The translations under genes were made by a program, and so were the position numbers. A DNA stretch of 64,000 nt from an uncultured Gammaproteobacteria bacterium (GTDB lineage: Bacteria > Pseudomonadota > Gammaproteobacteria > Arenicellales > Poriferihabitantaceae). The stretch is taken from NCBI GenBank assembly GCA_947259885.1, contig CAMYNW010000013.1, positions 1 to 64,000 of the forward strand, written 5' to 3'. The notes beneath the pieces were generated by a model that searched no databases, was not told the origin of the DNA, and was given only the letters and a program-made list of their open reading frames with translations. Shown here piece after piece: positions 18,981 through 26,886 of this stretch (position 1 is the stretch's first letter; each line of letters starts with the position of its first letter).

Positions 18981-19066
18981 AAAGAAGACCAATGCTTGTT
19001 CATTGGTATTGCTGCTGTCGCTCAACAGGATAATGTTATCTTCGGTAATCGTGCTGTAATTCCCGT

Positions 19067-19453
19067 TTATTTTTTGTCCAGCAGATCGCGTAGCGCGCGG
19101 AACAGATCGGTCTCGGTGAGCATACCTTCCAGATGATTGTTTTTGTCCAAAACCGGCAGGCAACCGATGCGCTGTTCCATCATAAGTCGCGCAGCACTGG
19201 ATAAAGAAACGTCGGACGGTGTTGTCAGCACGGGCGTATGCATAATTTCTGATACTTCTACTGGGGATTCTCGATAGAAGCGGGCGGCGAGTTGCAAGTC
19301 TCGACGGGCAAGTATGCCGACCACCTCACTGTTGGAATTGACCACCGGTAAGTGGTGCATTTCGGTGTCTTCCAGTATTCGGAATGCGTCGTGATAGATA
19401 ACGTCATCCCGAACGGTAACGGGGGATTTGCTCATATAATCGTTTACTAACAT
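19067..19453 (-). CDS. Two-CBS-domain protein
   Basis: A 128-residue protein made of two tandem CBS motifs (about 1-60 and 65-125): VRDDVIYHDAFRILEDTEMHHLPVVNSNSEVVGILARRDL and a second ending CLPVLDKNNHLEGMLTETDLF. (These lie at about 17-56 and 95-115.) CBS pairs bind adenosyl ligands or regulate other proteins; a free-standing pair has no enzymatic call. It is isolated between repeat-bearing intergenic regions. Confidence 0.85.
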   Translation of the reverse strand: MLVNDYMSKSPVTVRDDVIYHDAFRILEDTEMHHLPVVNSNSEVVGILARRDLQLAARFYRESPVEVSEIMHTPVLTTPSDVSLSSAARLMMEQRIGCLPVLDKNNHLEGMLTETDLFRALRDLLDKK

Positions 19454-19491
19454 TAATTTCTACCTATATATCATTTAACACTAATCATTTG

Positions 19492-19625
19492 CCGCGGCTA
19501 TTGGGGTCAGGCTATTGGGGTCAGAGTAAAAACTGAAGTCACCTTTTACTCTCGCATACCGCGGCTATTGGGGTCACGGCTATTGGGGTCAGAAAAACTG
19601 AAGTCACCTTTTACTCTCGCATACC
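19492..19625 (+). repeat. Tandem duplication of a 67 bp family-B repeat unit
   Basis: Two head-to-tail copies with a 67-base period (19492-19558 and 19559-19625). Each begins CCGCGGCTATTGGGGTCA, repeats GGCTATTGGGGTCAG internally, and ends CACCTTTTACTCTCGCATAC. In unit 1 GAGTAAAA pairs with TTTTACTC; unit 2 has lost GTA from the left arm. It lies in the gap between the CBS gene and the Met-rich gene. Confidence 0.9.
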
Positions 19626-19677
19626 GTAGCTTCGCTTAATACAAAAGCGAAGCCTTGTTCAAGTAGCATGTTGAGCC

Positions 19678-20112
19678 CTACTCGTTCTTTTGCAACTCCA
19701 CCAGCTCGCTTAGCAATGTCTCTATATTTTCCAGTCGCCGCTCCATCCGTTCCATGTGTTCCTTCATCATTTTTTGGCGTTTTTGCATTTTCTCTTTGTG
19801 CATTCCGCCGTTTTCATGACCCATCTTCTCTCCTTGCTGCATCATACTATGGCGACCCATCATCGGCATCATGCCGGGTTGGATCATGATTGTTACCGGT
19901 GATACGTTAGACTTCATCATGTGGTGATCCATCATTCTTTGATGCATCATACCCCCACCATGCATTTCGCCCATCATCCCAGATTTATCTCCTTGCATGC
20001 CTATGGCTGACGAGGAATCAATCGATTCTTCCTCTCCCGTACTGACTGCATATCCAGCAGATATAAACATAAGAATAAAAGCGGATACAATAAATGCGCA
20101 TATCTTTTTCAT
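19678..20112 (-). CDS. Secreted Met/His-rich small protein, likely metal-binding
   Basis: A 144-residue protein with a clear signal peptide (MKKICAFIVSAFILMFISAG, cleavage near YA-V). The mature part is packed with Met and His (GMMGEMHGGGMMHQRMMDHH, GMMPMMGRHSMMQQ) and ends in a charged helix (MKEHMERMERRLENIETLLS) that may be a coiled coil. Methionine-rich periplasmic proteins commonly bind Cu(I) or Ag(I), so a copper-buffering role is an inference from composition. No copper pump or regulator is adjacent. Confidence 0.72.
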   Translation of the reverse strand: MKKICAFIVSAFILMFISAGYAVSTGEEESIDSSSAIGMQGDKSGMMGEMHGGGMMHQRMMDHHMMKSNVSPVTIMIQPGMMPMMGRHSMMQQGEKMGHENGGMHKEKMQKRQKMMKEHMERMERRLENIETLLSELVELQKNE

Positions 20113-20254
20113 AACTATTTCTCAGATTTGGTACTTGATAACCCAATTGTAACGTTGCAACTTTAATCAGCTAACGCTTACTACTCTATAGTTAATAGTA
20201 TGTTTGAACTACCTTCCTTGATTTGGGTCAGGTATGAACGAGAATTTGGTGTAT

Positions 20255-20370
20255 GGGGTCAGAGTAAAAACTAAATTCAAAAACCATTACTGCGAAAACT
20301 TACATCACTGGATCAAGGAGGGTTTAATAGCAAAACTACCGAGGCAGTGTCTAGCCGATGCACCAGTTGA
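20255..20370 (+). mobile_element. RAYT element relic: family-B repeat plus decayed RAYT start
   Basis: GGGGTCAGAGTAAAAAC at 20255-20271 is followed at 20327 by ATA GCA AAA CTA CCG AGG, reading (I)AKLPRQCLADAP. This aligns to the MARLPRLCTAGAP start in the relic at 18906, with the ATG mutated to ATA. A GATCAAGGAGG region sits just upstream, as in the other copy. The rest of the 363 bp gap (20113-20475) shows no gene. Confidence 0.6.
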
Positions 20371-20475
20371 TTGAAGAAGAGTAGTTCAGATTTATTAAAC
20401 TAATCCAAAATAGCGCAGATAAACAAATCTTTCCCTCCAGCACCGATTTTCGAACATCAAACACTATTCTGTTCT

Positions 20476-21159
20476 TTAAATCCAGCTTAGTGCTGAGGCG
20501 ATAATCGGGCCTGCTTTTGCCTGCGCGCACTCACCGTGTGCAATCAAGAGGCGGTCAGCCTTCCAACCAAGAACTTTATCGCGTGCGGCTCGGGCTGGTC
20601 CGCGCCTGAGAAACGTTGCGCGCCACTCGCGGGGTGTGCTGCCATGCTCGCCCACCAAGCCATCAAGCCGCATCAGAGCTCCTTTCCATCCCAGCATCTT
20701 CGGCTCGAGATGACGTTGGATAAGGTCACAGATAATGGCGGTCCGGGAAACGCGATGATAAAACGCCACCTCCTCCATCATAAATGATCCACGGAAGATC
20801 ACTTGGTCGATGTCCTCAGCCCACTCAGGGGCGGGCTCGTCTTCAAGTTCAGCATCAAAATGCAGGTCGGATTTCCTGTTAGCTAGACCAGGCGGAGCAT
20901 AGAGTCGTGCATCGGGCCAATTTTTGACCCACTGAGATAAGAACAGATGATGAATCTTGTTCGGCGAAAGGATGTAGCGCACCGGGCCGATAGCCTCCAC
21001 CGCGCTCGCCAGCTCTTCGGTTAGTGCAATCGGGGACCATACCCATGCACTACCATCCGAGAGTCGCACCACCGCCATGCGGGTGGGATACGGGAAGCCG
21101 AAAAACGAGACTGTCGGCCCGTCGGCTACATATAGAGATGGTCCGAAAGCCTCTAGCAT
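20476..21159 (-). CDS. DUF4336 family protein (metallo-beta-lactamase-like)
   Basis: About 227 residues from the ATG at 21159 (MLEAFGPSLYVADGPTVSFF); the frame is open to 21201, but the family begins at this Met. The pattern YPTRMAVVRLSDGSAWVWSP, the SPNKIHHLFLSQWVKNWPDA segment and the VAFYHRVSRTAIICDLIQRH block match DUF4336, a family distantly related to metallo-beta-lactamases. The canonical HxHxDH metal site is reduced to the single KIHH-type motif. Function unknown. Confidence 0.78.
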   Translation of the reverse strand: MLEAFGPSLYVADGPTVSFFGFPYPTRMAVVRLSDGSAWVWSPIALTEELASAVEAIGPVRYILSPNKIHHLFLSQWVKNWPDARLYAPPGLANRKSDLHFDAELEDEPAPEWAEDIDQVIFRGSFMMEEVAFYHRVSRTAIICDLIQRHLEPKMLGWKGALMRLDGLVGEHGSTPREWRATFLRRGPARAARDKVLGWKADRLLIAHGECAQAKAGPIIASALSWI

Positions 21160-21256
21160 TGGTGCAGGGTAACATAGCGTAGTGAAAGTCGCAGGTACCA
21201 CCGCTCCCGGTCGGATTCTGGTTAAAGGTGACTTGGACGGTTGGGGTCGGACGGTC

Positions 21257-21318
21257 GGGGTCAGAGCATTAATGTTCAGCTTTTAGGGTAAAGATAAGTT
21301 ATCATTAACGCTCTGACG
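21257..21318 (+). repeat. Family-A palindromic repeat
   Basis: GGGGTCAGAGCATTAATGTT opens the element and CATTAACGCTCTGAC closes it, with the internal block CAGCTTTTAGGGTAAAGATA shared with other copies. It lies between the DUF4336 gene and csp. A partial duplicate of its left end (GGTTGGGGTCGGAC) precedes it. Confidence 0.88.
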
Positions 21319-21424
21319 CACAATCCCATTGTCGGACCTGTCGTCGGAGCCTATAGTTTTATATTCGAACTGGTGAATTTGAATATAAATTTAATATTTC
21401 ACCAACAATATATGAGTAAAGAAA

Positions 21425-21631
21425 ATGAGTAAAGGTACAGTTAAGTGGTTCAACGCCGATAAAGGCTTTGGTTTCATCGCACCTGAAGATGGCGGCAAAG
21501 ATCTTTTTGTTCATCATTCAGAAATTCAAAGTGGAGGCGATTATGCAACACTTAATGATGGACAAGCAGTAGAATTTGAAGTTGGCCAAGGTCAAAAAGG
21601 TCCCTGTGCAAATAAAGTTGTTCCTCTTTAA
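21425..21631 (+). CDS. CspA-family cold shock protein
   Basis: A 68-residue OB-fold nucleic-acid-binding protein with RNP1 ([11 protein letters not shown]) and RNP2 (DLFVHHSEI), the standard RNA-chaperone motifs. Start at 21425 ([14 protein letters not shown]). A second, out-of-frame ATGAGTAAAG lies 13 bases upstream. The AT-rich leader is in keeping with csp genes. The stop is followed 4 bases later by a strong hairpin. Confidence 0.95.
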   Translation: MSKGTVKWFNADKGFGFIAPEDGGKDLFVHHSEIQSGGDYATLNDGQAVEFEVGQGQKGPCANKVVPL

Positions 21632-21635
21632 GTTG

Positions 21636-21689
21636 TAACCACAAGGTGCTTTTGGGTCGCAGCAAGCTGCACCCAAAAGCACGGCGTTA
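21636..21689 (+). other. Long hairpin with attC-like TAAC/GTTA ends after csp
   Basis: A 12 bp perfect arm pair GTGCTTTTGGGT (21646-21657) and ACCCAAAAGCAC (21671-21682) continues inward, past one bulged C, as GCAGC-AA-GCTGC. Outward, unpaired spacers lead to TAAC (21636-21639) and GTTA (21686-21689, extending to GTTATGT). No T-run follows, so it is a poor terminator. Paired R boxes, unpaired spacer, long L stem and an extrahelical base are attC features. The length (54 bp) is close to the short end of known attC sites. Confidence 0.45.
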
Positions 21690-21708
21690 TGTGTTAATGG
21701 TGGTGATT

Positions 21709-21720
21709 GGGGTCAGAGTG
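21709..21720 (+). repeat. Truncated end of a family A/B repeat
   Basis: GGGGTCAGAGTG, the shared 10-base terminus of both dispersed families, without a recognisable partner arm. It lies between csp and the 3' end of the cyclase gene. Confidence 0.55.
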
Positions 21721-21865
21721 AAGTGTACTGACTTCCACGGACCATTGAATTAGGCTCCAATCACCTTCTACTAATGCGAATCCGGAGATTGAGATCGAGG
21801 TCAGAACCATTCCGTGTCGGGTCAAATATTCGTAAGCCTGAAGATCCGGCGTCGAGTACACACGC

Positions 21866-23617
21866 TCAATCCAGCAATCCGGCCTTGCGGTAACCTTCCA
21901 TCCAGTTATCAGCGTCTTCCTGTCGCTTGCAGATCCGTGCATGGTTGGCGGCATAACGCGGGAAGTTTATATCTTTTGTGCACAGCGACTTGAACTCCGC
22001 CACCGCTTGCCGGGCTTCTTCCATGCGTCCCAATTGAGCGTAACAGGCCGCCAGGTGGGTATAGGTATGAGGCGGTGGATTGGGTCGCTCCCGATATATC
22101 TCTATCGATGCTTCATATTCACCTAACAGGTACAGCGTTTCCGCATTCGCCTCCCAAGAAAATACATTATATTGCGGGTCCATTTGTTGGGCTTTCTCAA
22201 GCCAGCGCCGACCTTCCTTTGCATTGCCTTCGTAGGCTATAAGGAATCCGTAATCAGCCATGGTAGCAACATCGTTGGGATTCAGGTGCAGAGCGAGTTC
22301 GAAATGTTTTCTTGCCAGCCTGAATTCGCCGAAACACCAATACGTTTCCCCAATCAAGGGGTGAATTGCAGGATCGTTTTCCCCGTATTTCAGCGCCTTT
22401 TCGATGTGTGGCCTGGCTTTTTCTTCCTGATCCCCATACCAGATCCCGAGACTGAATACATTGTACCCATAGATTCGTGCGAGGAGTCCGTGCCCCAGCG
22501 CAAATGTCGGATCAATTTCGATCGCTTTTTCGAGCATCGCGATCGCTATTGGATCATTTCCGGCGCTGTTTTCATAGATCCAGCGACCCTGCAGATAGTA
22601 GTCATAAGCTGAGACACTATCTGTGGGTTTGAGCAAAGCCTGTTCTCTCATCGAGTTTTGAATTCGGGTGGGAATCACGGAAACGATAGCCTGAGTGATT
22701 TCATCCTGGACAGCAAAAATGTCCTCGAGATCGCGATCATATCTTTCTGCCCAAATATGACTCCCGGTGTCAGCCTCAATTAGTTGCGCAGTAATGCGTA
22801 CCCGATTTCCCGCGCGGCGAACGCTTCCTTCTACCACGTACTGCGCACCGAGTTTTTTTGCTACATCCTTTATGTCTATCTTTTCTCCCTTGAAGGAGAA
22901 GGATGAATGCCGGGCTATGACATTTAGAACAGAAAAGCGGGAAAGCTCTGTAATGATGTCCTCTGTAATGCCGTCGCTAAAATACTCCTGCTCTAGGTCT
23001 CCGCTCATGTTGTTGAGAGGCAGCACGGCAATCGAGGGTTTTGCTGCAGGTACTGTACTCGGTTTACCTGCCTGGACAGGTGGACTGGAAACGGGTTTTT
23101 CACTGACTGCATAAACTCTTACCGGGTCTCTGAATCCTTTCAATTCCTGTTCTCCCAGATAGTTGTATTTAAATGGTAATCGCCCGGGAATGGTTTCGTA
23201 TGCAGCGCCCTGGATACAGATGCCGCCCGGTTCGGCAAGTTGCTCGATCCTCTGCGCCAGGACAATACCGGCACCAGTTACGGTATTGTCCGCGATCACG
23301 ACTTCACCCATGGCGATACCAATTCTGATCTGCGGTCGAATCTCGTCTTCAATACCCTGGATGTATGCGGAGTTGACAGACTGGAATTGAAGCGCTGCGG
23401 TAATCGCATCAGATGCCCTGGAAAATTCCGCGATCAAGGCATCTCCGCGAACTTCACGGGTGGATCCCCCATGTTCGGAAATTGCCTTTGACAAGCGCTG
23501 GAAGGCTTCCTGCATACGCCTGTGTGCAACACTTTCATCCAGCTGCACAAGCACCGTTGAGCCGATGATGTCAGCGTGCAGCAGCACAGCTAGTTTACGA
23601 TCGAGTTCTTCTGTCAC
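21866..23617 (-). CDS. Class III adenylate/guanylate cyclase with TolB-like and TPR domains
   Basis: A 583-residue three-part protein. Residues 1-175 form a class III cyclase homology domain, with metal-binding Asp in LLHADIIGSTVL and in VRGDALIAEF. About 190-325 is a FlgO/TolB-N-like domain (KPSIAVLPLNNMSGDLEQEYFSDG, then GAQYVVEGSVRRAGNRVRIT; about 192-215 and 255-274). About 340-583 holds TPR repeats (ALGHGLLARIYGYN, ADYGFLIAYEGNAKEGRRWL). No transmembrane segment is evident, so it is probably cytosolic, making cAMP or cGMP in response to TPR partners. This architecture is common in alpha- and gammaproteobacteria. Monocistronic. Confidence 0.85.
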   Translation of the reverse strand: MTEELDRKLAVLLHADIIGSTVLVQLDESVAHRRMQEAFQRLSKAISEHGGSTREVRGDALIAEFSRASDAITAALQFQSVNSAYIQGIEDEIRPQIRIGIAMGEVVIADNTVTGAGIVLAQRIEQLAEPGGICIQGAAYETIPGRLPFKYNYLGEQELKGFRDPVRVYAVSEKPVSSPPVQAGKPSTVPAAKPSIAVLPLNNMSGDLEQEYFSDGITEDIITELSRFSVLNVIARHSSFSFKGEKIDIKDVAKKLGAQYVVEGSVRRAGNRVRITAQLIEADTGSHIWAERYDRDLEDIFAVQDEITQAIVSVIPTRIQNSMREQALLKPTDSVSAYDYYLQGRWIYENSAGNDPIAIAMLEKAIEIDPTFALGHGLLARIYGYNVFSLGIWYGDQEEKARPHIEKALKYGENDPAIHPLIGETYWCFGEFRLARKHFELALHLNPNDVATMADYGFLIAYEGNAKEGRRWLEKAQQMDPQYNVFSWEANAETLYLLGEYEASIEIYRERPNPPPHTYTHLAACYAQLGRMEEARQAVAEFKSLCTKDINFPRYAANHARICKRQEDADNWMEGYRKAGLLD

Positions 23618-23740
23618 CAGGATTTCTGCATTGATGAATACGGAGTTACTTACGCCGTTAGTATCGCAGGTAACGCGTGTATTTTGGCAGAGACTTTGTT
23701 GCCTCGTCCTTGAGAGTTTGGGATCGAGTTTGGCGAGTTT

Positions 23741-24048
23741 GGGGTCAGAGTAAAATTACAATAATGCTTTGACCCCTATGTGCGGTTCAGCGCTTATGTA
23801 TTTCACCATGCGAACAGCCCTGGTAACCCACGGTGCTAGATGTCTGACTTAGACCCGGAAATGCAGGTTATTGGGGATTATTTGAAGACGCTATAGATCT
23901 AACTTTGATAGATTAATTGCGTCAAGCGACACATGAAAACCTCGGATTTGTGCGCAATCGATTTAAAGAAGAAATTGAATTACTTTATGGACCACGGATA
24001 CAACCAGAATTGACTGGACCTAAAGTGATATAGTTTTTACTCTGCCCC
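23741..24048 (+). mobile_element. Internally deleted RAYT element with inverted ends
   Basis: The left end is a B-type palindrome GGGGTCAGAGTAAAATTACA...GCTTTGACCCC (23741-23776). Next comes an 84 bp block (23781-23864) that recurs at 26598-26683. At 23917-24033 an open frame reads LRQATHENLGFVRNRFKEEI and ends GPKVI-stop, matching the C-terminus of RAYT transposases (LGN.RFKEEIE...RR..P...GRP). The right end is TTTTTACTCTGCCCC (24034-24048), the inverse of the left end. The catalytic part of the gene is gone. It fills most of the 478 bp gap before the GcvT-like gene. Confidence 0.72.
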
Positions 24049-24095
24049 TAAAGTCGAAAAATAAATTCGCCCCCTTTAATCCATCAATTGAAAAA

Positions 24096-25253
24096 ATGGT
24101 AAATCAAACTAAAAACAATAATGTGGTCCTGACCAGCACCAAGCGGTTCGAGCAGTCTCCTTACCTGGCCTGTTATGACAGACCTGGAATTGTGAGCGGA
24201 GTCTATGCCGGACGTTTCTTCCCGCTTTATTACGGCGATGATCCAGCTGCAAAATACTGGGTGCTCCGGCGCAAGGCAGCATTGTATGACGTCCCGGAGC
24301 GACCAGTTGAGATTTCCGGTCCTGATGTTGCTGCTTTTTTGGAAAAGGTTTTTGCTCGCAAGATATCTACTTTAAAACAGGGGCGCGGCCTCTACGCCAT
24401 CGCTTGCACACCACAAGGGGGCGTGTTCATGGACGGTGTTCTGTTCAAAATGGGCGAGAACCGTTTTTGGTATGTACAGCCCGATGGTGCCCTGGAATCC
24501 TGGTTAATCGCCCATAGCGGTGGTTTCGATATCACCGTGTCCGATCCGCAATCAAGGGTGCTGCAAATTCAAGGGCCTGCATCCCTTGAAATTATGCGTA
24601 GCGCATCGAACGGTGCTATCGATGAGACCATGGGATATTTTCACTCCGGCTTATTCAAGCTTGGCGACCAGGAACTCTATGTCTCCAGGACCGGGTTTAC
24701 AGGTGAGCTCGGCTATGAAATCTATAGCCTGGGATACGACACAAACTATCGACAGCTCTGGAACCATTTGATGGCGGCAGGCGAACCGTACGGCATGGAA
24801 TTTTCCAGCACGAACTCCATGGAAATTCGTCGTCTTGAAGCAGGCATTCTCGACAATGGCACTGACATGGATATGTCGATGACCCCGTTTCAGGCGGGCC
24901 TTGGATCGTTCATCGATATGGATAAAGACAACTTTGTGGGGCGTGAAGCACTCGTCCAGGCAGATCGGCGAACATTGCTATACGGCATTAAATGCAAGGA
25001 TGTGAAGCCAATCATGAATGACCCAATCCTAAGAAACAATGAAAGCGTTGGTCGGGTGACGGCCGGGGCCTTATCGCCCTATCTGGAGACGGGGATTGGC
25101 TATGTTCGTTTTAGTATGCCCGAAGATTGGGAGGGACAGAGGCTCTTACTTCAATCATCTGATGGAAATACACACGATTGCGACATCGTTAGTCTGCCTT
25201 TCTACGATACAGAAAAGAAGATCGCCAGGGGATTGGACAAAACGATTCCTTGA
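24096..25253 (+). CDS. GcvT-family folate-dependent aminomethyltransferase/demethylase
   Basis: A 385-residue GcvT-fold protein with a GCV_T domain (about 45-285; DVPERPVEISGPDVAAFLEKV, VLQIQGPASLEIM, and RTGFTGELGYEIY) and a C-terminal barrel (295-375). (The first motif is at about 65-85.) Such enzymes transfer a methyl or methylene group from an N- or S-methyl substrate to tetrahydrofolate. The family includes T-protein, DMSP demethylase DmdA and trimethylamine-type demethylases, and the sequence alone does not decide among them. No glycine-cleavage partner genes (gcvH/gcvP) are adjacent, arguing for a demethylase. Confidence 0.82.
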   Translation: MVNQTKNNNVVLTSTKRFEQSPYLACYDRPGIVSGVYAGRFFPLYYGDDPAAKYWVLRRKAALYDVPERPVEISGPDVAAFLEKVFARKISTLKQGRGLYAIACTPQGGVFMDGVLFKMGENRFWYVQPDGALESWLIAHSGGFDITVSDPQSRVLQIQGPASLEIMRSASNGAIDETMGYFHSGLFKLGDQELYVSRTGFTGELGYEIYSLGYDTNYRQLWNHLMAAGEPYGMEFSSTNSMEIRRLEAGILDNGTDMDMSMTPFQAGLGSFIDMDKDNFVGREALVQADRRTLLYGIKCKDVKPIMNDPILRNNESVGRVTAGALSPYLETGIGYVRFSMPEDWEGQRLLLQSSDGNTHDCDIVSLPFYDTEKKIARGLDKTIP

Positions 25254-25359
25254 GAAAGTAAAGGCGATAGGAAATTTGTCTTGCAGAAGACGCCACCGGC
25301 ACTCAGTATGATGTCCAGACATCAGCAATTTCACTAACTTCAATTCAGGAACGATTATC

Positions 25360-25743
25360 ATGCTCGGATATTTCATGGTTGGCACCCGCGACTTGGACTC
25401 TGCAACCAGGTTCTACGACACTGTGCTTAAACCGCTCGACCTGGTGCGAGATATGACTGAGGACACCTATGTCGGTTATAGCGCAAAAGACGCACCGGAG
25501 AATCCCGAGTTTAATGTGACCGAGCCTTATAACAAGCAGCCCGCTTCAGCGGGTAACGGCACGATGATTGCTCTTGCGGCGGAGACACGTGGATTGGTCG
25601 ATAAATTCCACGCATCTGGGATCGCGAGCGGCTGGACAGACGAAGGCAAACCTGGCCCCCGCCCTGCTGATAGCAGCATTTATTATGCCTACATTCGCGA
25701 CCTGGACGGCAACAAGATCTGTGCTTTCTGCGACAAAGTATAG
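25360..25743 (+). CDS. VOC-family (glyoxalase/bleomycin-resistance fold) protein
   Basis: A 127-residue protein in the vicinal oxygen chelate fold: MLGYFMVGTRDLDSATRFYD at the start and YYAYIRDLDGNKICAFC at the end match the two beta-alpha-beta modules. The usual first metal His is replaced by Met/Val in this subgroup, while an Asp and Asn of the RDLDGN motif are kept. Enzymatic role unknown. It is 106 bp downstream of the GcvT-like gene and 35 bp upstream of a SnoaL-like gene, likely cotranscribed. Confidence 0.8.
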   Translation: MLGYFMVGTRDLDSATRFYDTVLKPLDLVRDMTEDTYVGYSAKDAPENPEFNVTEPYNKQPASAGNGTMIALAAETRGLVDKFHASGIASGWTDEGKPGPRPADSSIYYAYIRDLDGNKICAFCDKV

Positions 25744-25778
25744 GGCAGCACTTTACTGAAGAAGAAATGTAACTTCCA

Positions 25779-26546
25779 ATGACTGCAAAACGAAAAATAC
25801 AGATCTGCACCTTACTCAAAGGCATCGAAACCGGTGACGCGGCATCCGTGACCGTCGTCAATCCAGACAAGTACATTCAGCACAACCCCCAGACACACGA
25901 AGGGGGCGAGGGCCTGGCGGCGCTGTTTAAGCGACTGTCCAAAAGCTCTCCCCGGGTGAATATCGTGCGTGTTTTCTCGGATGGCGACTACGTATTTGCC
26001 CATACAGATTATGAGTTCAGCAGCTCGAGAATTGGCTTCGAAGTCTTCCGGTTTGAGGGCGATCAGACGGTTGAGCACTGGGACAACATCCAGTCGAGAA
26101 AAGGCCCCAATCCCTCCGGTCATACCATGGTTGACGGGCCGACCGAAGTGACCGATTTAGACAGAACTGAATCCAATCGAGAACTCGTGCGATCCTTCGT
26201 TGACGAGGTTCTGATAAGTGGCCAACTCGATAAACTAGGACGGTATATTGATGACCGGTGCTATACCGAGCACAACCCTCGTATCGGTGACGGTCTGTCG
26301 GCGCTACGCTCGGCACTATCCAACTCTACCTCTAACAACCGCATCACCCTACAATACGAAAGAGCTCATCGTTTTCTAGCTGAGGGAAATTTTGTGCTTT
26401 CTGTCAGTGAAGGCTTCTTAAATGGAGTCCACTCCTCGTTCTATGACCTTTTCCGTGTTACCGATGGCAAGGTTGTGGAGCACTGGGACACGACCGAAGC
26501 GATCCCTCCTCGGACAGAATGGAAAAACGACAATGGCAAGTTCTAA
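25779..26546 (+). CDS. Tandem SnoaL-like domain protein
   Basis: A 255-residue protein with two NTF2/SnoaL-like halves (about 10-110 and 130-240). Each half carries the same landmarks: NPDKYIQHNPQTHEGGEGL and DDRCYTEHNPRIGDGLSAL, then VFRFEGDQTVEHWDNIQ and LFRVTDGKVVEHWDTTE. The repeated HNP and VEHWD motifs show an internal duplication. Relatives are annotated as predicted aldol-condensation-type enzymes; no substrate can be assigned. It lies just downstream of the VOC gene. Confidence 0.8.
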   Translation: MTAKRKIQICTLLKGIETGDAASVTVVNPDKYIQHNPQTHEGGEGLAALFKRLSKSSPRVNIVRVFSDGDYVFAHTDYEFSSSRIGFEVFRFEGDQTVEHWDNIQSRKGPNPSGHTMVDGPTEVTDLDRTESNRELVRSFVDEVLISGQLDKLGRYIDDRCYTEHNPRIGDGLSALRSALSNSTSNNRITLQYERAHRFLAEGNFVLSVSEGFLNGVHSSFYDLFRVTDGKVVEHWDTTEAIPPRTEWKNDNGKF

Positions 26547-26558
26547 AACTGAAGTTTA

Positions 26559-26683
26559 GAGCCAGAGTAAAAACAATATATTGCTCTGACACCGATCTGC
26601 GGTTCAGCGAGCATATGAATTTCACCACGCGAACAGCTCAGGTAACCTGCGGTGCTAGATGTCTGACTTAAACCCGGAAATGC
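26559..26683 (+). repeat. Family-B palindrome plus the 86 bp block shared with 23781-23864
   Basis: GAGCCAGAGTAAAAAC... GCTCTGACACC (26559-26593) is a B-type palindrome with mutated ends. Directly downstream, 26598-26683 (TGCGGTTCAGCG...GGTGCTAGATGTCTGACTTA...CCCGGAAATGC) is a near copy of 23781-23864. The block order is the same at both loci, so they are two copies of one about 125 bp unit. No RAYT coding remnant follows here. Confidence 0.8.
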
Positions 26684-26886
26684 GCGAACAACAGCAATAA
26701 TCCGGCAACAATGGGTACTAGCGTATAACCAAATAAGTGGATGGAATGAGCCATTTTTTCACCATTTCGTTCGATCATCGATTGCAGTTTTTCGATTTTT
26801 TCAGGTGCGACCTTTCTCTGGATGAAACAATACAATCCATAAAAAATCGCCAGCACCCCGAGAATAAAATTGATACTGATATTCAT
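26668..26886 (-). CDS. Small two-helix membrane protein
   Basis: About 72 residues from the ATG at 26886 (MNISINFILGVLAIFYGLYC); an in-frame ATG at 26907 would add seven residues, and the open frame continues to 27024 without hydrophobic or family features. Helix 1 is about 5-22, a basic/acidic linker (QRKVAPEKIEKLQSM) follows, and helix 2 is about 49-67. The last five codons and the stop lie inside the dispersed block at 26598-26683. Family unknown. Confidence 0.55.
   Translation of the reverse strand: MNISINFILGVLAIFYGLYCFIQRKVAPEKIEKLQSMIERNGEKMAHSIHLFGYTLVPIVAGLLLLFAHFRV

Noticed and set aside
21646..21682. Rho-independent terminator of csp
   Set aside because: The stem is strong, but it is followed by GGCGTTATGT with no T-run; the TAAC/GTTA flanks fit attC better.
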